From: Liolophura sinensis
Taxonomy: Eukaryota > Mollusca > Polyplacophora > Chitonida > Chitonidae
DNA: 64,000 nucleotides
Assembly (NCBI RefSeq): GCF_032854445.1
Contig: NC_088296.1
Coordinates: 6,191,435 to 6,255,434 of the forward strand
Direction: 5' to 3'
Positions 1-11,049 of the stretch are shown here, piece by piece (position 1 is the stretch's first letter; each line of letters begins with the position of its first letter). The notes beneath the pieces are model-generated. The model saw only the letters and a list, made by a program, of their open reading frames with translations, made no database searches and had not been told where the DNA came from. The position numbers and the translations under genes were made by a program.

Positions 1-523
1 AGTAAATGGCAAGCAGATCACATCGCAGTGTGTTTGGATGATTGACGTTAACGTGGTGCTCAAGGGTTTTTCCCCTTACATGACAGTGGACAGGGTTAAG
101 GGTGGAAATGGAAGTGTACAGAATCACCGGCCTTCCCCAGGTAACCTGACAAACCTTGTAGCCTAGAGCCGCAGAAAATGGCGACATCTGGATTCGAACA
201 CGCGTTCACATCGCCCAAGGACCTGATAACCTCGCCTGGCCAATCAGAACTTCAAATGTCTGAGCCAGCGAGAGACCCGTATGACCACTTGAGGTCACTG
301 CTGCATATTATACAGGCCATTTCAAATATTATCCAATTAGGTATTAGCTTAGGGAACATTTGGAAACTTGGACCAAAACGGCATTGGGTGAAATAAATTT
401 TTGAAACTTACAATCTATTATAGGGAATTCTGCCGTCACAGCACAAACCTACATGTCAAAAAGGAATACATAAAAATATTTCAGGGCTAAGAAATTTTTG
501 AATTATATTTTTCATTAAGTACT
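1..523. other. No recognisable feature
   Basis: This stretch has only a short open frame (178-396, plus) with no signal peptide, motif or splice context. I see no repeat or RNA gene in it. Confidence 0.5.
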
Positions 524-750
524 TGTTTGTGTATTTGATTGGTGTTTTACGCCATACTCAAGAATATTTCACTTATACGACGGCGGCCAGCACTATGGTG
601 GGAGGAAATCGAGCCCGGTGGAAACCTACGACCATCCGCAGGTTGCTGGGGGACCTTCCCATGAACGGCCGGCGAGGAAGCCAGCATGAGCTGGACTTGA
701 ACTCGCAGCGACCGCAATGGTGAGCGGTTCCTGAATCATATTTCGCTTAT
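524..750 (-). mobile_element. SINE-A copy, nearly full length
   Basis: On the minus strand this reads as a tRNA-derived head, a central domain (GGCTTCCTC, GGTCGTAGG, CCACCATAGTGCTGGCC) and a tail with GGCGTAAAACACC-type sequence and a T-rich/A-rich end. The family recurs throughout the window. This copy has a changed head and no clear target duplication. The 66-residue open frame inside it is non-coding SINE sequence. Confidence 0.85.
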
Positions 751-872
751 ACCACCTTCCCACGTACCGCTGGAGAGGAAGTCAGCATGTGCCGGACTTC
801 AGCTCATAGCGACCGCATTGTTGAGAGGCTCCTGATTCATTGCACCGTGCTGGCATGCTAACTATCTCGGCC
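751..872 (-). mobile_element. SINE-A head fragment
   Basis: This is a second partial copy abutting the previous one. It has the region from the unique link (CTTCCCACGTAC) to the tRNA-like head (GGCCACGGAG) but no tail. The abrupt junction at about 750 looks like a recombination or deletion between two SINEs. Confidence 0.7.
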
Positions 873-884
873 ACGGAGTCCCCG

Positions 885-1045
885 CTTGCCGTTTAACGCC
901 ACCGTCAAGGAGTTTTTCTCTTACGCGATGGCGGTCAGTATTAAGGATGGCGGAATGGCCAGTGCTCGGTGTAAACCACCTACCTGTGAGAAGTTAAGGG
1001 TGAACTTTTCCACGTGTGACGTACACGCATGTGCACACCTTGTTG
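885..1045. repeat. Family C dispersed repeat fragment
   Basis: The sequence has the landmarks GTTTAACGCCACCGTC, GATGGCGGAATGGCC, TGTAAACCACC and ACGTGTGACGTAC. Related stretches occur at 22470-22562, 29055-29275 and 51065-51170. It may be a distant SINE relative, since its start resembles the SINE-A tail in reverse. No coding potential is evident. Confidence 0.5.
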
Positions 1046-1110
1046 ATGGGAGGCCTATGGTATTCATAGAATGTGAAGCTGTTCAAACGATTAAATTTCG
1101 GTGTAGTTAA

Positions 1111-1728
1111 TTTTGTCGGTAGAGGAAACCGGACAGCGCCCAGGCAAAACCACAGCTCCTGATCAGATACCAGAGAAACCGTACAGCTGGAGTTTAAACC
1201 ATGCAGCCACTTAAGATCGGTAGTGGTAATTTGGAAGGCGCCATTAAGGCTCTCCTAAAGCCAGATATTTTCACATTAGTGTACGGCAATATCTTGGTTT
1301 ATACTAAACACAGAATAATAAAAGGCGGAAAATAATACTTATCAAACAGCTAATATGTCACATTAGTGAATATGATTAATGTAAAGGATGCGTGTTGTAA
1401 GACAATGGCGCCGAAAGAGCTTGTATACACAGTTAATGTATTATACTTAGAGGTATTTTGAATAAAACGTGAAAAGAATTGAGCATATTCTTCAAACTGA
1501 AAAAGGGTGCCGTGCTATGTAAAGTGAATACTTACAAGGAAAAATGCAACTAAAGCCCTGCGCGACATAATCTGCAAACAAAGCAGAAACAAGACTTAGT
1601 ATGGTTTGACCTACTCTTCTTCATCCCTGTCTATCAATATCAAAAACGGGGGTAGATTTTAGGAGGTTGCTGCAACTTGGTAGAGTAGCGTCAGTTTAAT
1701 GAGGAACCACCTGTTTAGAATGAACATT
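1111..1728. other. No recognisable feature
   Basis: AT-rich sequence with stops in all frames; no repeat, RNA gene or motif that I can support. Confidence 0.5.
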
Positions 1729-1860
1729 TGATTTATTTATTTCATTAGTGTTTTACGCCTTACTCAAGAGTATTTGACTTACACAACGGTGGCCAGAATA
1801 ATGGTGGAAGGAAACTGGGCAGAGCCTGGGGGGAAACTCACAACCATCCCAAGGTTTGAG
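1729..1860 (-). mobile_element. SINE-A tail/central fragment
   Basis: Minus-strand tail and central domain are present (GTGTTTTACGCC on the plus strand, then GGAAACTGGGCAGAGCC). The tRNA head is missing, so this is a 5'-truncated, diverged copy. Confidence 0.8.
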
Positions 1861-2112
1861 GAGGTGATCATGGTAGAGGATATGACGTTATTTCGTTGAA
1901 GAACCTCTCCAAATTTTTGTCCATGAGAAAAACTAATCTGTGACAAACAATGGTAACACCATTATTTGTCTACTCCTTATCAGCTGCAGTGTATACACTG
2001 TAAATTATTGCTAGTGGCCATACTCAGGCATGCTTCCCAAATCAGGGTTCCGGCATACCCAGCCGTAGCTTATCCAACCTATAGGGCCTACTTAGTCGAG
2101 CGTCACCTGCAT

Positions 2113-2250
2113 CCGATTTATTTATTTGATTGGTGTTTTACGTCATACTCAAGAATATGTCACTTATACGACGGCGACCAGCATTATGGTGGGTGGAAAC
2201 CGGGCAGAGCCCGGGGGAAACCCACGATCATCCGCAGGTTGCTGGTATTC
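2113..2250 (-). mobile_element. SINE-A tail/central fragment
   Basis: Well-preserved central domain and tail (GGTGTTTTACG, CGGGCAGAGCCCGGGGG) on the minus strand; truncated before the tRNA head. The overlapping open frames of 118 and 65 residues are repeat sequence. Confidence 0.85.
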
Positions 2251-4290
2251 ATGTTCGTAGAGGATAAGGCAACTAGTGGAGTAGGTAAATGGGGCCTGGT
2301 TCCTTTTATTTGTCTGTTTTAAGATCCCTCTCAAAATGGGAGGGCTGGAACATTTGTGCACTCTACTACAATAACCTTAATCTGAAACACAGGCCCGATC
2401 ACGGTAAGACAAATAACTTTCTATACGTGTACCCTTAGCCACTTCCTCAGAAAGTTTCTTACTTTAAAAGAGGATGTTTTGTGTATTTAGATCCGACATA
2501 GAGGTAGTTGTGTGTTGTTACAAGCAAAACTTTTTCATGTCCCGCGGCACGTTTCCCAGAGGCTAGGTAAGATAACCTCACTTTCGTATCCTCGGCTTCC
2601 CAAGCATGACAGGAGGCCAGTGCACCGAAAAAGAGAAGAGTCGACAGTTTGACTAAATTCGGGAGTTGTAAGGGCTAGAGTTATATCCACGTGTTGATTT
2701 CCACGTGCATTCTGACGTCATTTTCCCCACGCTCAAGTGCTTTTACGGAATTTTCACTGGTTAAAATTGAATGGGTAGATGTTCAATTTGCATATAAAGA
2801 AAAACAGCGCAAGTAAAAAATGTATCGTTCTAGTTTCTGTCACGTGTCTCTGTCATTTATATGATATTGCTTCTCGATTTATACTTTTTTTGAAAGGATT
2901 TACTTGTGAAATGCTCTAGATTTGAACTTCCATGTGCTAGGACGTAGTTTTTAGAGGCTTTTTAAAGACAGATGAACTTGGTAAGGATTGAATGCGTATG
3001 TGCGTGTATCACATGCTTTTGTCATGTGGACTACACCTGAAAAGGGTCTCCTCCATATTTGGCCAGCCTCATTTAGCGAAGCATGAATGAATAGACGTTA
3101 GTAGTGACGTAGAAAGTTACACGTAAATATAACCCTAGTCTTCCCAACAGTCATGAACTATATGGTTACAGGATGTAGAGTAAAATGAACTGTTAGTTAC
3201 TTTGTAAGTGCAGTATTCGGCATATGCAGACCATTGAATTTTTGACCAGGTCTTTGTCACATTTACAGCCTAACACATGTACCCAAGTAAAACCTTAACA
3301 AATCGCTTTTTTCAACAAATCGTTATAATCGGGAAAGTGTTTCACGATTGTTGTTGGGTGGCAGCGATTTGATGTGGAAGTGTGGACGTGAGGAGACAGC
3401 AGGGGAGTTGGATACAGATAGGCCTACATTATGAAATTTAACTCGTTTAAATTTTACAAGGTAAACTTGAACGATTTCATGTGACGGAAATTGTGAAGAA
3501 TTTGCTTTTCACAGTACCGGTATACATTTGAAATGCGGGCCCCACTACAAACAATGTATGGAAACCTTTCATACAGCCATCGGTGGTGTTATCGACAAGA
3601 ACTTTGCGGCGAGAGCTTGCTGATTGCGCTGCCAATGCAAGTGTGACCCAGTTTTTGATCATGTGCCCTAAATCACTGTAGCTATTTTGATTATCGTATC
3701 ACACGTTAATACTCACCAACAGCAAGCAAAAGATCAAAATTAAACAAAAGGAAAACAAAGAAAATGAAAAAAACGAAACAAAAGAGTCTGCGTCAGATAT
3801 TTTCCTTCTCTGGTTACATTTCAAAATGGCGCTTGCCCCTTTTATGCAGAGAAGGACATCTTTCTCATCACGTGATTTGTGGTCAAGAAGCCGCCACTTT
3901 AATAAGTTATGCCGAATGTTTCTTCACCGCTTGAATTTTACCTGCTTCGAGAATGATCTCAGATGTCAGTGGAATCCATTTTCCCACTTTATGCCGTATT
4001 TTAGTTACAGAACTACAAATATCTATTGTTCACTTCACAATGGATGCCGTTCAAATGCAGGGCAATATTTTGGTGTTGGACTCTATATCTCGTCAAACAC
4101 AGATGTGAAGTTCTAATGCTATTTCATATGCAAATTTAAAGCATTTCTTCGTTTCCATTGGCTTAGTGTTCTTACACACGTCTCGCTCTATCATGAATAG
4201 AAAGTAAACTTGTTCAGCATGCATTCGTCGATGGTGAAACGAGTACGAGTGTATGCGATTGTCAGTCCCGTTGTAATTTTTGTAAACGCG
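2251..4290. other. No supported gene
   Basis: About 2 kb without a recognisable element. Open frames at 3477-3662 (minus) and 3826-4116 (plus) have no signal peptide, known motif or convincing splice context, and are probably chance. Confidence 0.45.
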
Positions 4291-4382
4291 TGCTTCTCGA
4301 CTTTGAACATGAATGCTTCTCGACTTTGAACATGAATGCTTCTGGCCTTTGAACATGAATGCCTCTGGCCTTTGAACATGAA
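4291..4382. repeat. 23-bp minisatellite, 4 copies
   Basis: Four exact-length units of TGCTTCTCGACTTTG + AACATGAA. The first two are identical and the last two carry TGGCC in place of TCGAC. Open frames on the minus strand here are a product of the repeat. Confidence 0.9.
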
Positions 4383-4594
4383 TTTTTCAATATCCTAAAA
4401 CTGACATGTATACAATGTGTATATCGCACTTGTGGTACGAAATGACATCCAAGGAACTTAATCTCAATTCACCTAAACATCCTTGCGAGCGTGTCGACCT
4501 CTAATTGCCACTTAAAAACTGGGAACAGTGGTGGGCAGTGGAGAGGTGTTGGTCCGGAGATTCACAATAAATCCTTGCCAAATGCTGCGATTGG

Positions 4595-4848
4595 CTTATT
4601 TATTTATCTGATTGGTGTTTTACGCCGTACTGAATAATATTTCACTTACACGACGGCGGTGAGCATTATGGTAGGACGAAACCAGGAAGAGCCCGGCAGA
4701 AACATACGACCATCCGGCGGTTGCTGGGAGACCTTCCCACGTACGGCTGGAGAGATAGCCAGCACCAGCAGAACAGTGAATTCACAGCGAGCGCATGGGG
4801 TTGAGCAGCTCCTGGGTGATCGTGCCGCTCTGGCGTGCTAACCCCTCG
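4595..4848 (-). mobile_element. SINE-A copy, full length, diverged
   Basis: Tail, central domain, link (CTTCCCACGTACGGC) and degenerate tRNA head (CGTGCCGCTCTGGCG) are all present on the minus strand. I see no target-site duplication. Confidence 0.85.
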
Positions 4849-4954
4849 GTGCTGTATCTGGATGTAACAAAGTCATGATGATTCGGGGTTAGAAATGAAT
4901 GATATTGGCTTACGGATTAAATAAATAAATATATGTATAAATATTAATATATAA

Positions 4955-5157
4955 ATATTCATTTATTTAGTTAGTTACACTTGTACGATGCCATTATGGT
5001 GGGAGAAACCCACGACCATCCGCAGGTTGTTGCCAGATCTTCCCACGTATGGCCGGAGAGAAAACCAGCATTAACTGGACTTGAACTCACAGCTACCGCT
5101 TTGATGGGAGATCCCTGGGTTGCGCTAGCTGCTAACTACTTCGGCCACGGAGGCCAT
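4955..5157 (-). mobile_element. SINE-A copy with internal deletion
   Basis: The tRNA head (GGCCTCCGTGGCC) and B-box region are preserved, but part of the tail/central domain is deleted. Only an AT-rich ATTTA/TAAATA stretch separates it from the preceding SINE, so the two form a head-to-tail pair. Confidence 0.8.
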
Positions 5158-6719
5158 CAGTAAACAAATAAATAGATAAATAAACCCATTACTCATATTA
5201 AACTGTTTAGTGAGACGAACAAGATGAGATTCACATTGTTTTCTCGGCGTCCATTGTACAGTCTAATTCACGTATCCTTATAACAACTGATACTAGTAAC
5301 TTTTTACGAAGTAGTTTTGTTCATTTGCAGTTTGTATTGAAGAATACAAGAGATAGAAGGCCAATCCTAAGGGTTGGGGACAGACCGTATACAGTAAAAC
5401 CAGGCGTGAAATGCGCATGTGCAGGGATGAAAAGTTCAAGGGAGATAACCAGTTCTTTACCAACCTAAACTAATAAAATTCTGACCATATACGTGCACTG
5501 CTATTTACCGGCACACGAGCTGTGGGACAGGTAAGCACATGATACTAAAACACTCGAAATTCGACAAAAATAAAGATTAAAATATTATTTCAAAGACCGA
5601 CGTTAGTCTTGGCAGCTTTTCTACGAGTACGTGATGTAAATTTGTGAAATAATATGTGGTGGATACAAATTTAAAAACATCGGGAATCAATCACAGACAA
5701 TACTGAACGTCATCAAGAGCACCAGAGATCAGAGTGATAAAATGTGGCCTCTTACACCCCCCGTAAACAGCACCATACGCTTGTATACTACCGGGTACCG
5801 TAGGGCACTACGTCTCACTTATTTCTTAAGCAACTAACTGTTCAGCAAATCAATCGTTCTAACAAATAACATGATGCAGGACCAATGTGCCACTGAGACA
5901 GTTGACAATGTCGCAAAAGCACACATTTTCTGTGTAATGGTATAGGCCTACCCCTAAACTGAATGTTCAGGTGTAATTTGTAGCCATCAATGATTAGAAG
6001 TATGCACAAATTGTGTAAATACGATAACACACCGTGCATTTCCATTCTCCAGTACTTGATATATATATATATGATTTAATTATTTATTTCTTTGATTACC
6101 AGTACAGGTTCACGCCGGACCCAGGAATATCAGGTGCCTATGTAAAGCTGTGCCAAACAAATTTTTCCTTTTTTCTCTCTCTCACACACTTGCATGGGAA
6201 TGCTAAGTTACAAAAACTTTCATTCACAAGCTTACATGCTAAAATCATTATTTATGAATATTTCTTGCAACAATGTGTCTTCTAACCGATGGATGGTTTT
6301 CATTTATGCATGGAAACCTAAGTTCTAATAATTACAGAAAAGCATATATGCGCCCATGTAACCATGTACAAATAAACAGAGAATTGCTGAAGAATACCAT
6401 ACATCGTTGTGTCCTGCATTAAAAGTTTTGTCAAAGATGCACTGAAAAAAAACAGATGTTTATCATTTAAACATATACCTGCAACAGATAATAAGCGTGC
6501 TTAACAAGTTAATGCGTTTCAGTAAATATCGGACTCGTACCAATACTATTTAGAGCGATAAAATGATTCCAAAGTTTCAAAAGGCTATAATTTGATCCCT
6601 CTTACACATTTTAGGCAGTTCATGAAGTATTTTGAACGGTAACACGTGCACGCACTATAATAACACCTTACCTTTAACATGTTCAAAGTGAGTTATTTTT
6701 CAAATACACGGGTTTGTTT
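5158..6719. other. No supported gene
   Basis: AT-rich sequence. A very weak SINE-tail-like stretch lies near 6070-6125 (TTTGATTACC, CACGCCGGACCCAGGAA). Open frames at 5842-6045 and 6034-6285 have no supporting features. Confidence 0.4.
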
Positions 6720-6790
6720 AATAAATATATTGATTTATTTTATAAATGCATGCAGTATTTTATAAATACTCACATTTATTGTATAAATGT
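6720..6790. repeat. Cluster of three AT palindromes
   Basis: Three inverted repeats with perfect 7-bp arms follow one another: AATAAAT/ATTTATT (6720-6739), AGTATTT/AAATACT (6754-6770) and ACATTTA/TAAATGT (6772-6790). TGCATGCA lies at 6747-6754. They partly reflect a degenerate repeat of about 20 bp. Confidence 0.8.
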
Positions 6791-7172
6791 AATAATTTAT
6801 GTAGTAAGTAGTGTATGTATTTCCAGGAATCGCAAATATTATTTTCATTTGTAGATCTGATTCTATTACCACTAGATTATACATATGGTCAATGCAGCCA
6901 GTAGAAAGAGGTCAGTCCACGAGGAGAGTGTGGAAGTATGATGATATCTCGACTGCTCGTCTCATCTTTGCTCCATTCGACAGTTCAGACAAACACCGGG
7001 CATCAATAGCCATGGACATATAAACGAGAGAAATTATTTATCTGGATCCTCTTTACTCGACCAACTCTTTCATATTAACGAAGGTGCATGTATTTATGGC
7101 GACAGTGTTGACGGGCAAGTTGAGCCTTGGCTAATTCTATGTTAAATCTCCACCTCGTACCATGCAGACTCC

Positions 7173-7451
7173 ATGAATTGGGGTGTGTTTTGTTGCTGGA
7201 TGGCCAAACAAATGTGCACCAACAGGTCAGTTTCAGAACATTTTGATACGCACAGGATGAGGACTGAAATATATAAAACTATCCAAGGTAACTGCAACAT
7301 GAAACAAAATGAAAGTGTTTGTGCTTCTTGTGGAAAACTTGATGGACATGCCTGGGAGCAATGTTCCAGATGCACCTCGTGGCATGACTGCAGTTGTGTT
7401 GGACTATCAGTGAATAAAGCCAAAACACGCAAGTTATTTCCTTGCTCATAA
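7173..7451 (+). pseudogene. PHD-finger-like remnant
   Basis: The 92-residue frame ends in a zinc-binding-like pattern: CASC (residues 50-53), CSRC (64-67), Trp70-His71, Cys73, Cys75, then VGLS and a last Cys91 two codons before the stop. This resembles a PHD finger (C-x2-C, C-x2-C, W..H..C, followed by VGL). The histidine is one position from where expected and the final C-x2-C is cut short. PHD fingers of this style occur in chromatin proteins and in ORF1-type proteins of some invertebrate retrotransposons. No reverse transcriptase is visible nearby, so a broken transposon or gene fragment is most likely. The start codon is uncertain; only residues after about 45 look meaningful. Chance remains possible. 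Confidence 0.4.
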
Positions 7452-7544
7452 TAAGAACTGGTGTTTGAGCTACAGTTATGCTGTGAACTCGAAGTGGAAT
7501 ATTTTCTTCTTTATATGTCGACTATATATATGAAACTCCAACCA

Positions 7545-7612
7545 TGTTGTTGGCCGCCGTCGTTTAAGTGAAATATTTTTGAGTACTGCGTAAAACACAA
7601 TTCAAATAAACA
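7545..7612 (+). mobile_element. SINE-A tail fragment
   Basis: Contains TGGCCGCCGTCG, AAGTGAAATATTTTTGAG and CGTAAAACACAATTCAAATAAA-type sequence (tail only), ending in an A-rich stretch. Confidence 0.8.
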
Positions 7613-7667
7613 AATATACGTATATATGCCCTGCAGATTGCAGGACCTTGACGGGCAGAATTATGTA

Positions 7668-7836
7668 ATACGATTTATTTATTTATTTGATATTTATTTT
7701 ACGCCGTACTCAAGAACATTTCACTTATGGGACGGCGGCCAGCATTATGGTGGAAAGAAACCGGGCTTAACCCGGGGGAAACATACGACTATCCGCAAGT
7801 TTGCGGCAGACCTTCCAATGTACGGCCGGAAAGTTA
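7668..7836 (-). mobile_element. SINE-A partial copy
   Basis: Minus-strand tail, central domain and link (ACCTTCCAATGTACGGCC). It is truncated before the head and abuts the SINE-B copy that follows. Confidence 0.85.
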
Positions 7837-7844
7837 TGTAATAC

Positions 7845-8172
7845 GAGTGAGTGCTTCGGGTTTAACGTCGTACTCAACAATTTTTCAGTCATATGACGAC
7901 GAAAGATTCCTTAGGGTGCATCTACGTGTAATGTGCCTTCTTGTAGCAGGACGGATTTCCACCGCTCTTTTATATAGTGCTGCATCACTGAGACGACTTA
8001 CGGAAGGCAAGTAAGCCGACCCGCCCGAGCCATTATACGGGTCAACCAGTCGTTGCACTATCCCCTTCATGCTGAACGCCGGGCGAGGAAGTTACAACTC
8101 CCTCTTTTAAAGTCTTAGGTGTGACTGGATCAAGGATTGATCCTGGATCTACCGGTCCCGAAGCTCTGAGCA
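7845..8172 (-). mobile_element. SINE-B copy, head truncated
   Basis: This family starts on the plus strand with GAGTGAGTGCTT and GTTTAACGTCGTACTCAAC, continues through GCAAGTAAGCCG and GGTCAACCAGTCGTTGCAC, and ends in a reversed tRNA-like head (CTGGATCTACCGGTCCCGAAGC). The last part of the head is missing here. The full-length relative at 43913-44273 defines the family. Confidence 0.85.
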
Positions 8173-8760
8173 CAAGTCTTTTCCGTTCAGTATTAGATAG
8201 GTCTTATATGCCTTAAACGTTAAAAATTTGGAACTTTGAGAACCTAGACTGGTTTGCCGCGAACCACATAGCTCTACTTATATTGGAAAAATCGGCAACT
8301 AAATGACCCTTTCAGCTTCAAAAATTGTCAGCGTTGGTATGCGTTGCTCAATGCTATGAATTGCAATTATGCCTTGCGTGCTTCATGAAAAAATACTCAC
8401 GGGGGCATTCCTCTATGACTTCATGCTCTCACTTCTCGATTTGCAATTAAGGGATTGCCGTGGATGTATATCAGATAATTAGCATAGCTTCAATTACTGA
8501 CACTGCTGATAGTAGTCAGACGTCTTTTGAAAAGAAGACGTATATAGCATCACGATCTCTTTCATTTGTATGACTTTTAAAGCCTCTCGATGATGTCATT
8601 TTATTATCTTATTAATACCTGGTGGAGTATATTTTAAGGAATTTGTGCCATGCACCTGATGTTTATCTTCAGGCTACAATTATGGAAACGTTTATGACGT
8701 GTAATTTGGTATATGTATTAAACGTTATTACAAACAAGTCAATTGGATATTATCGGACTT
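8173..8760. other. No recognisable feature
   Basis: No open frame, repeat or RNA gene that I can support. Confidence 0.45.
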
Positions 8761-8936
8761 TAAATTTATTTATTTATTTATTTATTTGATTGGTGTTTTA
8801 CGCCGTACTCAAGAATATTTCAACTGTAAAACGGCGGCCAGCATTATGATAGGAGGAAACCGGGCAGAGCCCGCGGGAAACCCACCACCATCTGCAGGTT
8901 ACTGGAAGACCTTCCCACTTACGGCCGGAGACGAAC
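8761..8936 (-). mobile_element. SINE-A partial copy
   Basis: The plus strand begins with an (ATTT)n run, then GGTGTTTTACGCCG and the central domain up to CTTACGGCCGGAGACG, with the head missing. In the SINE's own orientation the (AAAT)n run is the 3' tail. Confidence 0.85.
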
Positions 8937-9454
8937 ATTAAATAACCCCCTACAAAGCATTAGAAGTTAATTTTTTTTAATTATCAGAGTAGACGAGTCA
9001 TATTAACCGATACAACATATATGAAGATAAATACATAAGCGAAAAGCAAGTTATAAGCCGCGTCTTAGTGAAATGAACCATGGAGAAGCCTTCCCGAATT
9101 TAAAGTAATAAAAGCATACAGAAAAATGCAGGCATATGAATATTGTATTCCCTGAAAGTGATCCGAAATTGCCATGGCAGAAAATATTTTGGTTTGCAAT
9201 ACAGAGTCTCTGTTTCTAGCAAATCGTGCTTAAAAGTTATTTCCATTATTTTAGATGCATTTTAGATCTTGAACAATAGATAATCACATTTAATGTTAAT
9301 GGTCAAAATTTTGTTTTAAACTTTAACCTAGACCAGCTCTGTACTTTAATAGGCTGATTGCTTCCCTTGAATGTTACATCTCCGCTACTGGAGGTACAGA
9401 AGACATGCACATGCACATTTCATATACCTGATTTTGCTATATAAGACCCACCCT
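8937..9454. other. No recognisable feature
   Basis: AT-rich sequence without supported features. Confidence 0.45.
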
Positions 9455-9622
9455 AAGCTATGATCGTGGGAAGGTCTGCAGCACATGCGGATGGCCGTTG
9501 GTTTTCCCCGGGCTGTACCCTGTTTCCTCCCACCACAATGCTGGCCGCTGTCGCAAAGGGAAATATTCTTGGGTACGGAGTAAAACACCAATGAAATAAA
9601 TAAACAAATAAAATAAATTATA
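9455..9622 (+). mobile_element. SINE-A partial copy
   Basis: Plus-strand link (GTGGGAAGGTCTGCAG), central domain (TTTCCTCCCACCACAATG) and tail (GAGTAAAACACCAATG) with an A-rich end. The head is missing. Confidence 0.85.
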
Positions 9623-9637
9623 GTCCAGACCAAAGGT

Positions 9638-9651
9638 GGGGGGGGGGGGGG
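9638..9651 (+). repeat. Homopolymer G14 tract
   Basis: Fourteen consecutive G residues directly after a SINE-A tail. A second 14-G tract is at 62978-62991. Confidence 0.9.
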
Positions 9652-9814
9652 TATTTTATATTTGTGTGAATCCTAACTTTAGGTTACTCGGAGAAGCTCT
9701 CGGATACTCGAAAAAGCTCTCGGAGCTTAGTGTCATTGTAAATAGAGTGTACATTCTGGAAATATGCATTGGCGTTGTAAACATGCTTACGAGCAAACCA
9801 TCCAGAATTTTCTT

Positions 9815-10440
9815 TTGTGCCAGTCTATAAATATGAGTTTTCTATATTGTGAAGCTCGCAGTCATTCATTCCACCTGTGAGCAGTTATTTACTTTCATTC
9901 TCTGTGAAGGATTTTGCTGGGTTTGGAGATATCGGCTTTCACTCCATTCTACATTCGTCATTTGTACTCCATTTTCTGTATAGAACACTGTATTGACTTG
10001 TGTTTCGCCACTTTGCTATTCTTTGGAGACGTTATTTTGGAGCTTGTATCGCTCATTGTCTCTTTGTGCCGTTACTGTCAACCCGTCCGCCCTGAGAAGT
10101 TACACATTCACAGGCAGTTGGGGAATAAACCACTTATCGGACTGTCATCCGTAGACTGAGGAATTCATCTTAACTGTGGATTCTATAGTTACGTGGACTG
10201 ATTCTCCTTTGGAAGCCATCCGGATTTGGACGCTGTAAGATATATATATATATTATGTAATTATTTGTGTATTTTGGTATATTATTGTCAATTGTATTAT
10301 TTGTCTGTTTTGTTAAAATATATGTATTGAACATATTCAAGCGTCTTTGTGTTTCTTTGTTTGATCTTGTTTAAGGCCTGTCGCGGATCTGAGAGTTGAA
10401 CAAGCCAATTATTTATTATCTTTATTCTCCAATAGTGGTG
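9815..10440 (+). mobile_element. LTR-like segment (possible solo LTR)
   Basis: The segment has LTR-style architecture: a TATAAATA box (9826-9833), a likely start near A9860 about 34 bases on, a pyrimidine-rich transcribed part, AATAAA at 10124-10129, and TGGTGCCC just after the T-rich end (about 10436). TGGTGCCC resembles a primer-binding site. No second LTR, gag or pol is in the window, and TG...CA ends with a target duplication are not clear. The 81-residue open frame (9914-10159) is probably incidental. A host promoter with a short non-coding transcript is an alternative. Confidence 0.3.
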
Positions 10441-10885
10441 CCCTTACAGATACTCACAGTTGGCGAATAATCGGATGTCCGCGGGCAATGGTAGAAATCA
10501 GCGGATACTCGGATAAGCCAGCGGATATTTTTGAAAGTCAACATATACCCGGGTAAATCAGCAGACATTCCGAGAAGCCAGGGGATGCTCGGTGATATCA
10601 GTGTATACACAAAAATATTAGCATACTTTCAGAGAAACCAGCGGATATGAGAATAAATCAGCAGATATTCTGAGATATTCTGGACACTCAAATAAATCAG
10701 CGAACCCTTCAAGAAATCAGCGGATACTAGGATAATCCAGCGGACAATCGGGTAAGTCAGTGTATAGTCGGGTAAGCCAGTGTATAATCAGATACGTCAG
10801 CGGATAGTCGGGAACGACAGCGGATAGCCGGGTACGTCAGCGGAGAGTCGGATAAGTCAGCGATTAATCGGACAAGTTGGCCAAC
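10441..10885. repeat. 20-bp minisatellite, degenerate
   Basis: Around twenty units of the type CAGCGGATAGTCGGGTAAGT. Between 10741 and 10880 the units are exactly 20 bp with scattered substitutions; the left half is more diverged. Similar TCGGATACTCG words also occur at 9685-9730, before the LTR-like segment. Confidence 0.85.
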
Positions 10886-11049
10886 ATTCTGAGAATTCAA
10901 CCGGTTCGAAACCGATTCCTGCTGCATTGGCTGGGGCTTTAAGTCAGGAGATTTCTCAGGTGGGTGGTTGACTCTCAGCACCCTGGTTTCCGCCATTTGT
11001 AAACCTAAGCACCGTCATGTGGGTGAAAAATTCTTGCGCATTGCGTTGA

